Source: Rhynchopus sp. YZ270_cl-10
Taxonomy: Eukaryota > Euglenozoa > Diplonemea > Diplonemida > Diplonemidae
Length of the DNA: 64,000 bases
NCBI GenBank assembly: GCA_964035575.1
Contig: OZ037871.1
Coordinates: 992,001 to 1,056,000, forward strand
Direction of reading: 5' to 3'
The translations under genes were made by a program, and so were the position numbers. Below, piece by piece: positions 21,185 to 32,167 of the stretch. Each line of letters starts with the position of its first letter. Position 1 is the first letter of the stretch. Below the pieces are notes generated by a model, which was not told the origin of the DNA, searched no databases, and was given only the letters and a program-made list of their open reading frames with translations.

Positions 21185-24100
21185 ATGAACGCAGATCAGA
21201 ATATTGTTTCTGATGCGAGCAATGGGTGTCTTCAGACAGACAATATCCCAGTTGAGAACAATACCAACAATATCAGCAGCAACAACAGCAACAGCAACAC
21301 CACCCTCGGCGAGCTAGCTGCTCCTCGAAAACGTTCCCGCTCCTCATCAACGCTGTCTCGTGGGGGAAGCAATTTGCAGTATGTGCACCTCAGTGCAAAG
21401 GATGAGGGTCTCCTTCGTGATCGATCGTTGCAGCTTCTGTCAGGGTCATACCTGGAAGAGGCACAGGAGCTAGGCTGCGACGAAGCACCCCCTGAAGGCA
21501 ATGCGGAGAAGTACCGTCACAACTCCTCCTTCCGCCGCCGCCGCAGCACCGTCCCCGCTGTTGTGCCGGAGGAGGTGAAGCGGCCTCGCAGTGCGTTCGT
21601 CGGTGTGGCCGCAGTATGCAGTGGGGTCCTCCTCGGTGCTGTCAGTTTGGTGCTGAGTGCGGTGGTGGAAAGTCGGACCGCAGTTTTTGTCCTGCTTGCG
21701 GTGCAGTTGTTAGTACTCTGTATAGCTCTGTTCCGGAGTATCGTTGAAATGGGAGCTGTCCAGGTAACCCCCATCACCGATGAAACAGAAAGTCGGTTAG
21801 AAAAGGACAGTGCACTGCTGATGACAATCATCCCAGAGGATGTGATTGATATGATCCACCAAGGCTCCCGATGCATTGCTACGAGGCACGAAGCGCTGAC
21901 CTTTTCATTCACAGATTTGGTCGGATTTACCAAAATGGCGATGGACATGCCGCACACCGAATTGGTCTTGGGGCTTAATACATTGTTCACGATTTTTGAT
22001 GAGCTTGCAGAGGAGTTAAACGTATTGAAGGTCAAAACGATTGGGGATTGTTATATGGCTGTGTCAGGGTTTCGTGTGGTTGGGAGCGACCATATTAAGA
22101 ATATGTTTGATTGGTCGGTGGCGGTGTTGAAGAATGTGTCAAGGCTGTCGCTTCCGGAGCTACGTCTGCAGGGAATTCAGGTGCGCGTGGGGATGGCGTC
22201 GGGGGAGGCAGTGTCAGGGGTGTTGGGGAGGACCAAGCCGATCTACGACTTCTGGGGGACAACTGTCAACATGGCATCGCGGATGGAAGCACTCTCTCGA
22301 CCCAGCAGGATCAATTGTACACATGAAGTTGCCGAACACCTCAAAACCTATGGTGTCGAATTCGAAACCCTAAGCGGCCAATTCGTCAAAGGAAAGGGGA
22401 AAACCGACACATACCTGGCAGTAGTAGGCAACCTAAAGATTAACAGCGGAAAGCAAAACTTTTGGGAGGCAAAGAAATGCGAAGCACTCTCCCAGCTGGA
22501 GGAGATGCAGAGCAAAGAAGCCTTTGGGCAGAGCATGAAGGATATGTTGGGTACCATAAACGAGCTGTCTTCTGAGCCAGATTTGGAGCGTGCGGTGAAT
22601 CTCGTTGTGCGAACCGTCGAAAGGCTGATCTTTTGCGACCGTGCCACACTCTTTCTCGTTGACAAAGAAAATTCCCAACTGTGGTCTTATCATGAAGTGA
22701 AGGGAGGCAGGATACGCATGGGTATCGACCAGGGTGCAGCGGGATGGACTGCAGTACACGCAGAACCCCTTATTATCCATAATGTATATGAAGACGAACG
22801 TTTCAACCCCGAAATCGACATAAAGACAGGCTACGTAACGAATGATATGCTGTGCTGTCCTGTGAAGCGTGGCGACAAAGGTGAGGTGCTGGCAGTGATC
22901 CAGGCGATCAACAAAACCAACGGGAAGTTCAGCATGCACGACGCGGCGTTGCTCTCGCTGCTAGGCAACCAGGCAGGGGTGCATCTGATGAACGGCCAGC
23001 TCAGCCAGTCGTTGCGGAGTGTCCACCAAAGATGTGCGGACCTCGGGAACGAATGCAGTATAATTATGGAAAGCACATCCATCGCTGCGGTATGTGAAAA
23101 TTCCTCCTTTCAGCTCTCGTTTGCGCACCCATTTGTTATCAAGTGAACTGAACGAATGGACATAAAACAATAAAAGTGACGTAAATCCTCCAACACCCAA
23201 ACACCCAACGCAGGTCTGCGAAGCTGTGCGGCGGTCAGCACACTTCTTCCAGTGCGAGTCAGCTCAGCTGTACCTATACGAAAGCGGGCGTGTCAAGGAC
23301 AAGCTCATGATAATGACAGGCTCGGCAGAGTTCGCGCTTGTCTCGATGCAGTCTAGCGCAGGCACAGCGGCGCAGACGCTTGAGCCGCAGCTTGTCACGA
23401 AACACATCCGCGACAAAAACAGCGGCGACTCTGAGCTGTGCTTCCCCATATCCACATCAGGTGTCCTCACTGGGGTGCTTCAGGTATGTCGTCCACTGTA
23501 GATTGTCTACACCTTTTAACGTCTCTTGAACACTCCCCCCTCTCCCCTCCCCCCTCAGCTGAAGAACCGAGCACTCCCAGGCGCGCCCTTGTCTGACCGT
23601 GCGTATGGTGGGAACTTCACAGAAGAGGACGTTGCAATGGTGCGTGGGTATGTGGGGTGCATTGCTGCCTCGGTGTCGCTGACCCAGATCAGCGTGCGGC
23701 TGCACTCCAACGACCTGCTGTGTGCACTGATGTGCAGGCTGCTGGCAGACATGGCTGCGAAGGAGGACGTTTGGCAGAACATCGCCTGCACCTCTGTCGA
23801 GACACGTGTCCCCGAGATGCTTGGATGTGAGGGGGCTGCCCTCTGGTTCTCCTCTCCCGACAATGACCACCTCCTCAAACACGGCGCACGCATCCCCATC
23901 TCAGGCCTCACTGGCAAGGTCATCCGTGACGGCATCACCTTCGTCTCGGGTACCGACACACCTGTCTCCCGTGAGGACAGCTTCTCCGACGCAATCGACA
24001 GCGTTGCCGTGCGAACCGATTCCCTCATCATCGCCCGCATTGCCTGTGGCGGGCGTATCCTAGGTGCAATACAGGTATGGGGGTGATAGAGAGGGGGTGT

Positions 24101-24232
24101 CGTGTGTCATATTATCCAACACAGGTTGCAAATAAGATAGGGCGCGAAGACTTCAGCCCTGAGGATGGGAAGTTTGTGGGTGTGCTTGCGGAGACGCTAG
24201 GGGGTGCGTTGCTTCCGTTTGTGATGCGATAG
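21185..24232 (+). CDS. Class III adenylyl cyclase with C-terminal GAF domains
   Basis: Predicted 932-aa protein making cAMP from ATP. A disordered Asn/Ser-rich N-terminus is followed by two hydrophobic helices (about 138-188). The cyclase domain (about 237-412) has the metal-binding Asp residues in FTDLVGFT and KTIGDCYMA. Lys in VKTIGD and Asp in IYDFWGTTVN specify adenine, and N and R in VNMASRME fit the transition-state pair, so an active homodimer is plausible. A GAF domain follows (about 459-602, with NKTNGKFSMHD); the rest fits two more, the last ending VANKIGREDFS, so cyclic nucleotides or small ligands may regulate it. Four exons fit in phase: 21185-23089, 23214-23483, 23559-24074 and 24125-24232 (donors GTATGT, GTATGT, GTATGG). 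The start gives the only long upstream frame. Confidence 0.9.
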
Positions 24233-24366
24233 TTATCAGAAAAGAAACCTGCGGTGGGCTTCACAGCTTGGAAAATATGAAGAGACTGCCAGACTCACAG
24301 AGTCGGTTATTCATATCACCTATCATATCAGGTCAACCAATGAGCACTCCGTTTTTCGGATTATTC

Positions 24367-25200
24367 ATGGGTAGTATCTGGATCCAGTTCCAGGTGATTC
24401 CAGGTTTCTCAGATTTTTCGTGAAATTCCAGGTTTTTTCCAGGTATTCCAGGTGATTCCAGGTCAATTCCAGGTAATTCCAGGTTAATTCCAGGTGATTC
24501 CAGGTAATTCCAGGTCAATTCCAGGTAATTCCAGGTGGGTTTAAGCAGAAATCTGCACGCAACACAAACACGCATTCCGATCTGGAAGTGTGGACGATGA
24601 CAAAACACTCGGTTTTTGACACTGCTGCTTCCACTGCTGATGGTGCTGTCGCTGCCACTGACACTGCTGCCGCTGGAACTGCTGCTGCTGTCTACCCTCT
24701 TCCTTTTCTGTTCCCTCTGTTTCACCGCAATCTTTTTCACTTGCGTGATCATTGCGTTTGGTTTCCTCCCCATGGTTTTTGTTGTTCTCTCTACACAGTG
24801 TAAATGTGAATAGGAAGAGAACTCGGGGATAGAGGGAGTGAGCGCTTCAGCGACAATGGCAAAGACTAATAAACGAAAGGTTTTTTAGAATTTCCATCAC
24901 ATGGTGTTCCGGAGGGGGCCAAGATTGACATGTCCTTGACGAGTGGGGGGTCCACTTTATAATTTGTGCGGGTTATTTTAGCCGGGAAATATGCATCTTC
25001 CAAAAACACCGACATTTGCATTTTTGGAATCTGTCCGTCCAGTAGTGGGGTCACTTTGCCAAAATGGACAAATTCTTGGTACATACGTGAAGACACCAGT
25101 AAAAAAGCCTAATTCCAGAAAAAATCCAGATCTGGAATACCTGGAATTTTTCTGGAATTTTTCTGGAATTACCTGGAATCTGGATCCAGATACTACCCAT
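24367..25200. mobile_element. Non-autonomous TIR element with 8-bp duplication
   Basis: The ends read ATGGGTAGTATCTGGATCC and its reverse complement, flanked by exact 8-bp GATTATTC duplications (24359-24366 and 25201-25208). The length of the duplication suggests a hAT-type transposase, although the ends are not the usual CAGGG. The left arm is an irregular tandem array of ATTCCAGGT-like units (24388-24540) and the right end repeats CTGGAATTTTT. The centre has CTG/CAG-rich sequence and a copy of the 70-bp module at 25004-25080. No transposase is seen. Confidence 0.8.
25004..25080 (+). repeat. Shared 70-bp transposon module, diverged copy
   Basis: GACATTTGCATTTTTGGAAT, then CTGTCCGTCCAGTAGTGGGG, TCACTTTGCCAAAATGG and ACAAATTCTTGG. 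Confidence 0.75.
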
Positions 25201-25535
25201 GATTATTCGACTCGGCCCGACTCAAAAATATTAACAAGTCAGCAAAGTCGAAAACTGGTCAAGCCAGGTGGGCCCGACGAGGTTGAGCACAGATAGACGT
25301 ATTTTCTTCTTTTCTTATGAATTTGTTTTCTTATGTGTAACAAAAGGGAAAGTAAAGATTCAACTACTTTTATGTGGAAGCTATGTGGGGTTTAGGTTTA
25401 AGTTTAGGTTCATACAAGAGGAATGGCCTTTGCCAACTGTCTGTACTTTACTGTACTTTCAACTTCTTTCTGCTGTCGGGGGTTGTTTCCCTCCATCTGA
25501 GGTTTTCATGTCTGTTCTTTATTTTCATTAGCATC

Positions 25536-25607
25536 AGATGTTGAGGGTCCACACGATGCACCCAGGTCAGGTACACTGTCAAGAGGGCTTTTTTTGTATT
25601 TTCAAGT
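25536..25607 (+). repeat. Hairpin family D, diverged
   Basis: GATGTTGAGGGTCCACACG, then GGTACACTGTCAAGAGGGC, a T run and TGTATTTTCAAG. Confidence 0.5.
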
Positions 25608-25896
25608 AAAACTTAGCTGCATCAAAAAAAAAACCATCATTCAATCCCTCACTGAGGCAGCACGGCAGTAAACAATTTACAAGGTGGGCATCCTGGGGGA
25701 TCGTCGATCGCTCGGCTGATACATTCTTCCTTTCCCCCCTTCCCCTCTGTTCAGTTTATTTGTGTATTTTCCTTCGGGTTCACCAAAGCCCCGTCTCTTA
25801 CGAGATGGGCAGTCCAACATTTTGTTGCGTATTTTTTGTTGCGTTTTATGTGGTCATCAAACCTAGCTGTGTCCCATACGCGAATAACCATAGTGG

Positions 25897-25916
25897 TAAA
25901 TGTGTGCACGAGAGGC
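25897..25916 (+). repeat. Hairpin family F
   Basis: TGTGTGCACGAGAGGCACTT. GTGC and GCAC pair around ACGAGAG. Confidence 0.5.
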
Positions 25917-27693
25917 ACTTCTTTTTTTCATGTTTCCTTCTTTTGCACTGTTGTGAGGTTTGCTTGCGTTTGGCTGAGCGAAGGTAAACCATCACCCTTC
26001 AGTGACAACAGATACAGGTACGTGGAGAAGCCGCCGGGGTCGAATTATGCCAAATACAATTGGTTTTTTCTCTACCCGGTGTGAGTCCAAGAGGCACCTG
26101 TATGCGTCTTCGTCGGGCTTAAAAGCAGATATGGGTAACTTCCTTGGAGTGGAACATAGCCCAGACCACATGCGGTGTTTTAGAATCAGTGGTTGGGTAG
26201 TCCTTCAGTGTGGGATGACCAACGTAATGTGTTTGTCCGCACCAATTTATTGGTGACCCCCGTTTTCCCACAGGGAAAGCTCGCCCCCCCTTTCCCCCAA
26301 AAAAAAGGACCTGCATCACCTCTTCTGAGAATGATGCATTTTGTTTGATCGGAACCTTGATTTTGAATGTGTATGTGTGGCTGTGTATGCGCTGTTTACC
26401 CAGTGTATTCGCAATACTCCCGCACACTGTGTCAATATGTTACGTCTGAGGTTGGGGGGAAGAGTCTGACCTAGTTTTTTTTTTTATATTTGGCATTCCC
26501 AAGTATTTGTAGGTAGGGTGTATTTACCTTTACACGGAAGCATGTTACTGTTGTGGCGTTATGTCTTTTTTTTTTGTACTTTTAGGGAGAAACCAACCCC
26601 CAGAAGGGTAGGAGATCCAGGGCGCAATGCAAAGCACCAACCACACCATTGATGAAACTGTCATCATAAACAATAATCTCAGAACTTTGTCGCACACACC
26701 CTCCAATGCCCCCCCCAATTTCCATCTTGCGTCAACTTTATTTTGAATATTTCTTGTCTCCGCCACACTCTCCACCCCCCTTTTGCCCAGCTGCCACGAT
26801 ATGCTAAAAAAAACAACAGCGTGCAGAGCGCCGTTTTCAAATTATCAAAAAAAAGGTGTCTATGTTTGCTCCCCCCCTCGGCCTGCAGTGTCAGTTGGTC
26901 GCCCCACGAACCCCTTCTTCGCGAATATCACAAATGTATTCGTCCAGTGACCCGTAGACTATGAAGGCTCGATTCTCGGGCTGCGAACAGATTAACAGCC
27001 ATACAGCGAAGTTCATCACTCATACCGTTGTGTCCATTCAAGCAGATGGAGATTGATTGGAACTGACAGTCCCTGCTTCCCGTACTATTTTTTTCACCCA
27101 CCAACCGGGACCCAACACAGCCCACCTTGGGTCAATTTCACCCAATTTCACCGAAATACAGTCCAGCTTCTTCCTTGCATTTCCTTGGCGGTGTTTTTTG
27201 GATGGTCTTCAGGTGCATTTTACTTAGTTTAAAACACCCTGCTACTTTACGATAGAACTGTGCAAGCGGTGTTGTGCTCCTCGTCTCCTTATTAGTAGCC
27301 ATTTGGACCTCACACAACCCCTCCCTATGTTTTCTTGGATCGCTGCAGATCGTGTGGAGAGGAGGTGAACATCCGTCTTACAAAAGCAACCTTTGTTCCA
27401 TTCACTTAATCCCCTATCCACTCAGCATACCGACACCCTGCTTCTCCCACCGTTGATCACTCTGTTGTTTCCCCCACCCACACATACATGGCTCATTCTG
27501 AGGCTTTATCCCAAACCATTTCCTACCCCGTTCCCACCCCTGACATTTTCATCACTTCTCAGGAAATACACAAAAAAAAAAACACAATGTACCATTTCAA
27601 ATAAAGGGGGCAGGGGACTTTCTCCCCCCTATCACCCCCTAATTTTACGAGGCTTCGGATCATCTTTTATTTTCCTGTTTTTTTATTTTTCTC

Positions 27694-29385
27694 ATGCACA
27701 GCATTGTGCTAACAACGTTTAGTGAGAGGGAGGGGCCGAAGCTGCTGCTGCGGTGCAGCGAGGAGAGCCAGTTGGACACGGAGTGTTGTTATTCGACTGA
27801 GGAGACATCACATGGTGGTGCCCCGTGGAGTTCACATGCTGTGACACACATGGGCACTACCACGACCACTGCTCGGTTCACCCCGTTGTCACCCAACCCA
27901 CCTCAGGAAGCAGCCACAGGGTTTTCGAGCTTCTATAATTCCTTTGGCGCGAATGGTCCAGCTCCAACCGGGTTTGTGAAATCGGTGTGCCTCCGCGCGC
28001 TTTCAATAGAGCATGTAGGCCCGCATCGAGAAGGGAAAGTTTTGTTTGGACAAAAGGGACGTGTTTTTTCGCTTGCGTTTGTTTTTCAATTATTGGATTC
28101 GGAGGCGAGAGGGATGCATAGAACGTTTGCGTTTGTCTATACGCATCCGGACCCGACGTTTCTGATGGCATCGGTGCAGTACATTGGTGCGACAATGGGG
28201 GACATTGCTGCATCGTTGAAGCGTGCGGCGAAGCATACCTTTCAGTCCCCAAGCAGGAAGCGGCATTCGCTGTCGGTGTTTGAGCATGATGGGGGCGGGG
28301 AATCGCAAGGTGGAGGAGGGACACTGCTGTGCACATCGTTAGGGTCTTCGTTGGGTATGTAAATATTTTAGAGGTGAACCTCAAATATGGATGTAGAACT
28401 GCGTGGTTGGGGTCCACCCCCCGGTTCAGCCGGTTATGAGAGGGTGGATTTCAAGATATTTGTTTGTGGTTTTCTTAGATGTTGTGAGGCTTCTTATAGG
28501 TTTATCACACACTATTCAGGTCAATCGCGCCGCCGAAGCGAGCTCCGCTCGCTTGCAGAGCTTGTGAACGACCCGCTTTTGTTGCCGGAGATTCATCGCA
28601 AGCTTGCATTCACATTGCACTCCGTTTCGTGTCGTCTTGCACCGCGTGCACCGAGGGGGCTGACCCTTACCTTGCCGACCCATCCTCAGGTGCACCTCTC
28701 ATTGTATGATGTACGGACGGCGTTGGTGCGGGGACCTCCTCCTGGGGCTGCTGAGGTGTGCATCGACTGTGTGGAGCCGAGCGAGGCGTTCCGTGCGGTG
28801 CTCTTCCATCTCGGCTGTGGCGACCAGGTTATCGTCACTGCGGACAACCCTCAGGTTGCCTCAGCAGTCGCAACGCTGCTTGGCGGACTGCTTCCACCAG
28901 ACGTCCGTAAGGTGGAACGCTTCGCAGCACACTACACCCCAGGGTATGCTTGCAACGTCATCGCACTCTCCCAGGCAGTGTTTGCGGATGAGGTTGGAAC
29001 GCTTCCGGAGGGGTGCGTTCATGTTGCCTTTGGGAGAACGTTGCAGGGGACAATGCTGCCTGCTCGTGGGGTGGTGACGAGGTGTTCGTCGATGTGGGTG
29101 GGGAAGGGGTATCTTGATACGGCATATGCACGCGATTTTGATAGGTTGGGGGCGATAAAGAGTGCGTCGGAGGCAGCGCAGGCGAGTCGTCTTGCAATGA
29201 AGTACTGGCGTGTGGCGCTTCTCTTTGCGTCCTACACACGCAGCACCCGAATGCTCCGCAGTGCTATCTATATGACACAGACGGAGACAAAGCGCTGCCT
29301 TCAAATGGTAGGCCTCCACACCTCCTCGCAGCCCCTCGCAGACACTGCCATACTGCGCTTCCTAGGGACGAAGCCTCGGAAATAG
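27694..29385 (+). CDS. FLCN: Folliculin (FLCN/Lst7) homologue
   Basis: Folliculin partners FNIP at the lysosome as a GTPase-activating protein for RagC/D in nutrient signalling. The N-terminal longin-type half matches vertebrate folliculin in order: MHSIVLTTFSEREGPKLL, VCLRALSIEHVGPHREG, VLFGQKGRVFSLAFVF, then DSEARGMHRTFAFVY. The Arg in S-E-A-R-G corresponds to the family's catalytic arginine finger (human Arg164). The C-terminal DENN half has FRAVLFHLGCGDQVIV, ATLLGGLLPPDVRKVERF and GYACNVIALSQAV. Exons 27694-28354 and 28520-29385 join in phase (G|GT, Gly) to give 508 aa; the 165-nt intron carries a family D repeat. Length is near the family norm (about 580 in human). The ATG overlaps a T-rich stretch ending CACAG at 27701, so an upstream first exon cannot be excluded. 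C9orf72 was considered and fits less well. Confidence 0.85.
28388..28455 (+). repeat. Hairpin family D inside the folliculin intron
   Basis: GATGTAGAACTGCGTGGTTG, then GGGTCCACCCCCCGGTTCAG, CCGGTTATGAGAGGGTGG and ATTTCAAG. The same order occurs at 46560, 53329 and 61561. Confidence 0.65.
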
Positions 29386-29599
29386 CTGACATTAGACAAA
29401 GGAGTCGCTGTGTGTTGTGTGATTTTTGAAAAAGAGTGTGTGTATGTGGATTTTTGGAATGCCTTCGTACAAGGTGAGGTAGCTTTTTTCGTGTAAAAAA
29501 AATGGACGGATTCTACAAAAGAGAACCAAAAGGGGGGAAAGGGAGGGACCGAAAAATCGAAAAAAAAAAAAAAAACCGATAAATTTGGTGCTATCCGGG

Positions 29600-29985
29600 G
29601 GGCGGCGTTTCACAAAGTTTCACAAATTTTCACAAAATATCACACAATTTCAATCCTATGCACAACGTGTCACAACGTTTCGCAACATTTCACAACTTTG
29701 CACAACTTTTCACAACGTTTCACAACTTTTCACAACTTTTCACAACTATATGTTGTGAAAAGTTGTGATTTTGTTTGAAATTTAGTGAAATTTTGTGAAT
29801 AGTTGTGAAACGTTGTGATTTTGTTTGAAAATTGTGAAAAGTTGTGAAAGTTGTGAAAAGTTGTGAATAGTTGTGAAAAGTTGTGATTTTGATTGAAATT
29901 TTGCGAAACTTTGTGAAAAGTTGTGAAAAGTTGTGAATAGTTGTGAAAAGTTGTGATTTTGATTGAAATTTTGTGAGCCCGTTTT
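29600..29985. repeat. CACAACTTTTCACAA array with internal reversal
   Basis: Units face one way to about 29750 and the opposite way after ACTATATGTTGTG, forming a large foldback. Intervening TTTGATTGAAATTTTGTG blocks recur. Confidence 0.85.
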
Positions 29986-30507
29986 TTGATTTTTATAGGG
30001 GCTTTCTGAAGGGGGGTTGGGGCATGGGTAGTGGTCACGGTGGGAACACGACAGAGCTTATTGTAACCACAGGACGCGCCGATTTTGACTGAACACGGCT
30101 GAGCCCTTCCGCGACAATGTGTGATTTATGGTATGTACTTCCCCAAAACAACTCAAATGGCTATCAAAGCGCCAACCTCATCAAATCTATACCGTGTCTA
30201 ATTAATATTGGTACCCCAGAAATAAAGAATACCAAGTACGCAACAACTGCGCAACAAGTACGCAAAATGGGGGTGGGCTTCATTTTTACTTTGTGGGTAT
30301 TTTTTGGGGATTTTTGGTTTTAGGGTTCCAGAAGCCAGTTTGTGCACGCATTGACCCCAAAAGTGCAGAAATCACCTGAAAGTGGGGTGATCCGGGTTGT
30401 ATTCTGCTACGAAATTCGCAAACCAGGAAAAATCGGAAAAAAAATGCGAAAAATTCGCAATGCGATTTTTTGCGATTCGCGTTTCGGGTTTTTGCGATTT
30501 TTTGCGC

Positions 30508-30660
30508 ACAGGTGTGACAAGTCACACGTGGTCACATGTGCCCACGTACCCAGGTACCCAGACCCACGCAGTGTCACATGACCTCAAGTGTGAGTGACCC
30601 ACGCATGAGGGAATGCGACACCGCAAAAATTACCACAGACCCTGTCTTCCTGCACCTTCG
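30508..30660. repeat. Approximately 110-bp module shared with the next element, inverted
   Basis: CCCAGACCCACGCAGTG, then CAAGTGTGAGTGACCCACGC and CAGACCCTGTCTT. The reverse complement lies at about 32530-32660, inside the element at 32168-33305. Confidence 0.7.
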
Positions 30661-30854
30661 GTGCAACGCCGCAGACAGGCCAACAGCATTGGACTCAGAG
30701 GAATGCCCGCTGTGCAGGTATCAAACATGAAAACCAACTCCCAGCAACAAGGGGCGCCTTTTGGCGGGCGTTGTTGAGGTGTTTTGGGGTGCAAAGTTTT
30801 CCACAATTTTGATGCGTGGGTACAGAAGTGTTGTCTTGTTCTTTCATCTCTAGG

Positions 30855-31117
30855 AATGTAACAGTGGCTGTGCCATACAGATACCGGGGGACAAGACGTG
30901 CTACAATCCGGAGGATGACGAAGACATGGATGAACCGAGGCTACACTCGCTATACAACAATGCCCTCGCCACGCTGGTAAATGGCAACACTGCAGGCCAC
31001 CCCTTGGCGGTATTCCCCCACGACTACATCGCACCCATCTGTTCAAGCTTCATGGATCTGCAGAACCTACAGCTGGACGGGTTTACGGGTTGTGGAAGCC
31101 TACAAAGCAAACTGTAG
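30855..31117 (+). other. Possible captured exon remnant
   Basis: After TTTCATCTCTAG a frame stays open for 87 codons, starting ECNSGCAIQIPGDKTCYNP and containing LHSLYNNALATLVNGNTAG. An upstream stretch (about 30640-30717) ends at a GTATCA donor-like site, and a second acceptor-like site at 31483 precedes an acidic Ala/Gly-rich frame. The product is not recognised and the frames do not join unambiguously. It lies wholly inside the TIR element. Confidence 0.3.
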
Positions 31118-31761
31118 AGGTCTTGTTCAAGCGGAACGAAAAAAATTCTCTCTTCAAAACTCAAATTTCCCTCATAGTTTTGTTTGTACACTTTTCCCAA
31201 GGTAAAATCCCTACCAAAAAAAAAAACTCGCCAAAACTCGCCCCCCAAAAATGGGCGAGTTTTGGGCGAGTAGGCGAGTTTTTTGGGAAGTTTTTCGGGT
31301 TTACGGGTAGGGTCACTGTGTACAAATTTATTAAACTCAAGTAGCAGAATTAAAATTCCAGCATCTCTACCCCCCCCTTTACGGAGTGACAACTGGTAGA
31401 AACACGGTAGAACCACGGGGAATTGCACACCAATTGATTACATTATTTGGATAATCTTTTAAACAATCACCACCTCTTACAGGTTTCGTGTCCGCGAATC
31501 TGCCTACTGTTCTTTTGGATGTACCAGAAGAAGATGCAGAGACTGAAGCTGCTGGAGGCGATGGAGCCGGCGGACTCGCTGGAAGTAGGAGATGCACAGC
31601 ACCTGCACAGAGCTGATGTTCAAGCATTGCCGACGAAGGGTCGTTTGCCCTGGCGTCCTAGTAGACGTTTGCTGTCTCCCCTGCTGCTGATGGACGGGCT
31701 ACACACTCTGCACCATCGTTACAGCTCATAAGACCGAGATGCAAGCTAAAAACCCTCATGT

Positions 31762-32046
31762 CTTCACAACTCTTCACAACTCTTCACAACTCTTCACAAC
31801 TCTTCACAAGTTTTCACAAGTTTTCACAACCCTCTTGAGCCTTTACGTGTGAAAAGTTGTGAAGAGTTGTGAAAAGTTGTGATTTTGATTGAAATTTTGT
31901 GGAATTTTGTGGAATTTTGTGAAAAGTTGTGAATAGTTGTGAAAAGTTGTGATTTTGATTGAAAATTGTGAAAAGTTGTGAAAGTTGTGAAAAGTTGTGA
32001 ATAGTTGTGATTTTGATTGAAATTTTGTGAAATTTTGTGAAACGCC
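31762..32046. repeat. CACAACTCTTCACAA array with internal reversal
   Basis: Mirror counterpart of 29600-29985. Forward units run to about 31835 and reverse units from about 31850. Confidence 0.85.
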
Positions 32047-32167
32047 GCCCCCCGGATAGCACCATAAATTGCGCAGGATAACAGATTTAGGGTGACGCCT
32101 GAACGGAGTATAGCCCTGTATGTATCTGTGTACACGATAGCGACCTGTTACATGATTATTTTCTTTT

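Larger units (their letters stand above)
24233..27693. other. Intergenic region with one TIR element
   Basis: Holds the element at 24367-25200 and hairpins at 25536 and 25897. From about 26000 to 27690 I see mixed, non-repetitive sequence with short frames only and no recognisable gene or RNA. Confidence 0.6.
29587..32063. mobile_element. 2.5-kb TIR element with subterminal CACAACTTTT arrays
   Basis: The ends are GGTGCTATCCGGGGGGCGGC and its reverse complement. The flanks are ATAAATTT (29579-29586) and ATAAATTG (32064-32071), an 8-bp duplication with one mismatch. Each end carries a long array of CACAACTTTTCACAA-like units that reverses direction part way (29600-29985 and 31762-32046), so each end also folds on itself. 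The middle (about 30500-31735) is more complex, with open stretches and splice-like signals, and may be captured host sequence. No transposase is recognised. Confidence 0.65.

Noticed and set aside
24388-24540. ATTCCAGGT repeats as a CRISPR or promoter array
   Set aside because: Spacing is irregular, there are no unique spacers, and they form the left arm of a TIR element whose other end carries the inverse words.
27694-29385. C9orf72 as identity of this gene
   Set aside because: The ordered motifs near the start, the S-x-A-R-G arginine and the DENN half fit folliculin better.
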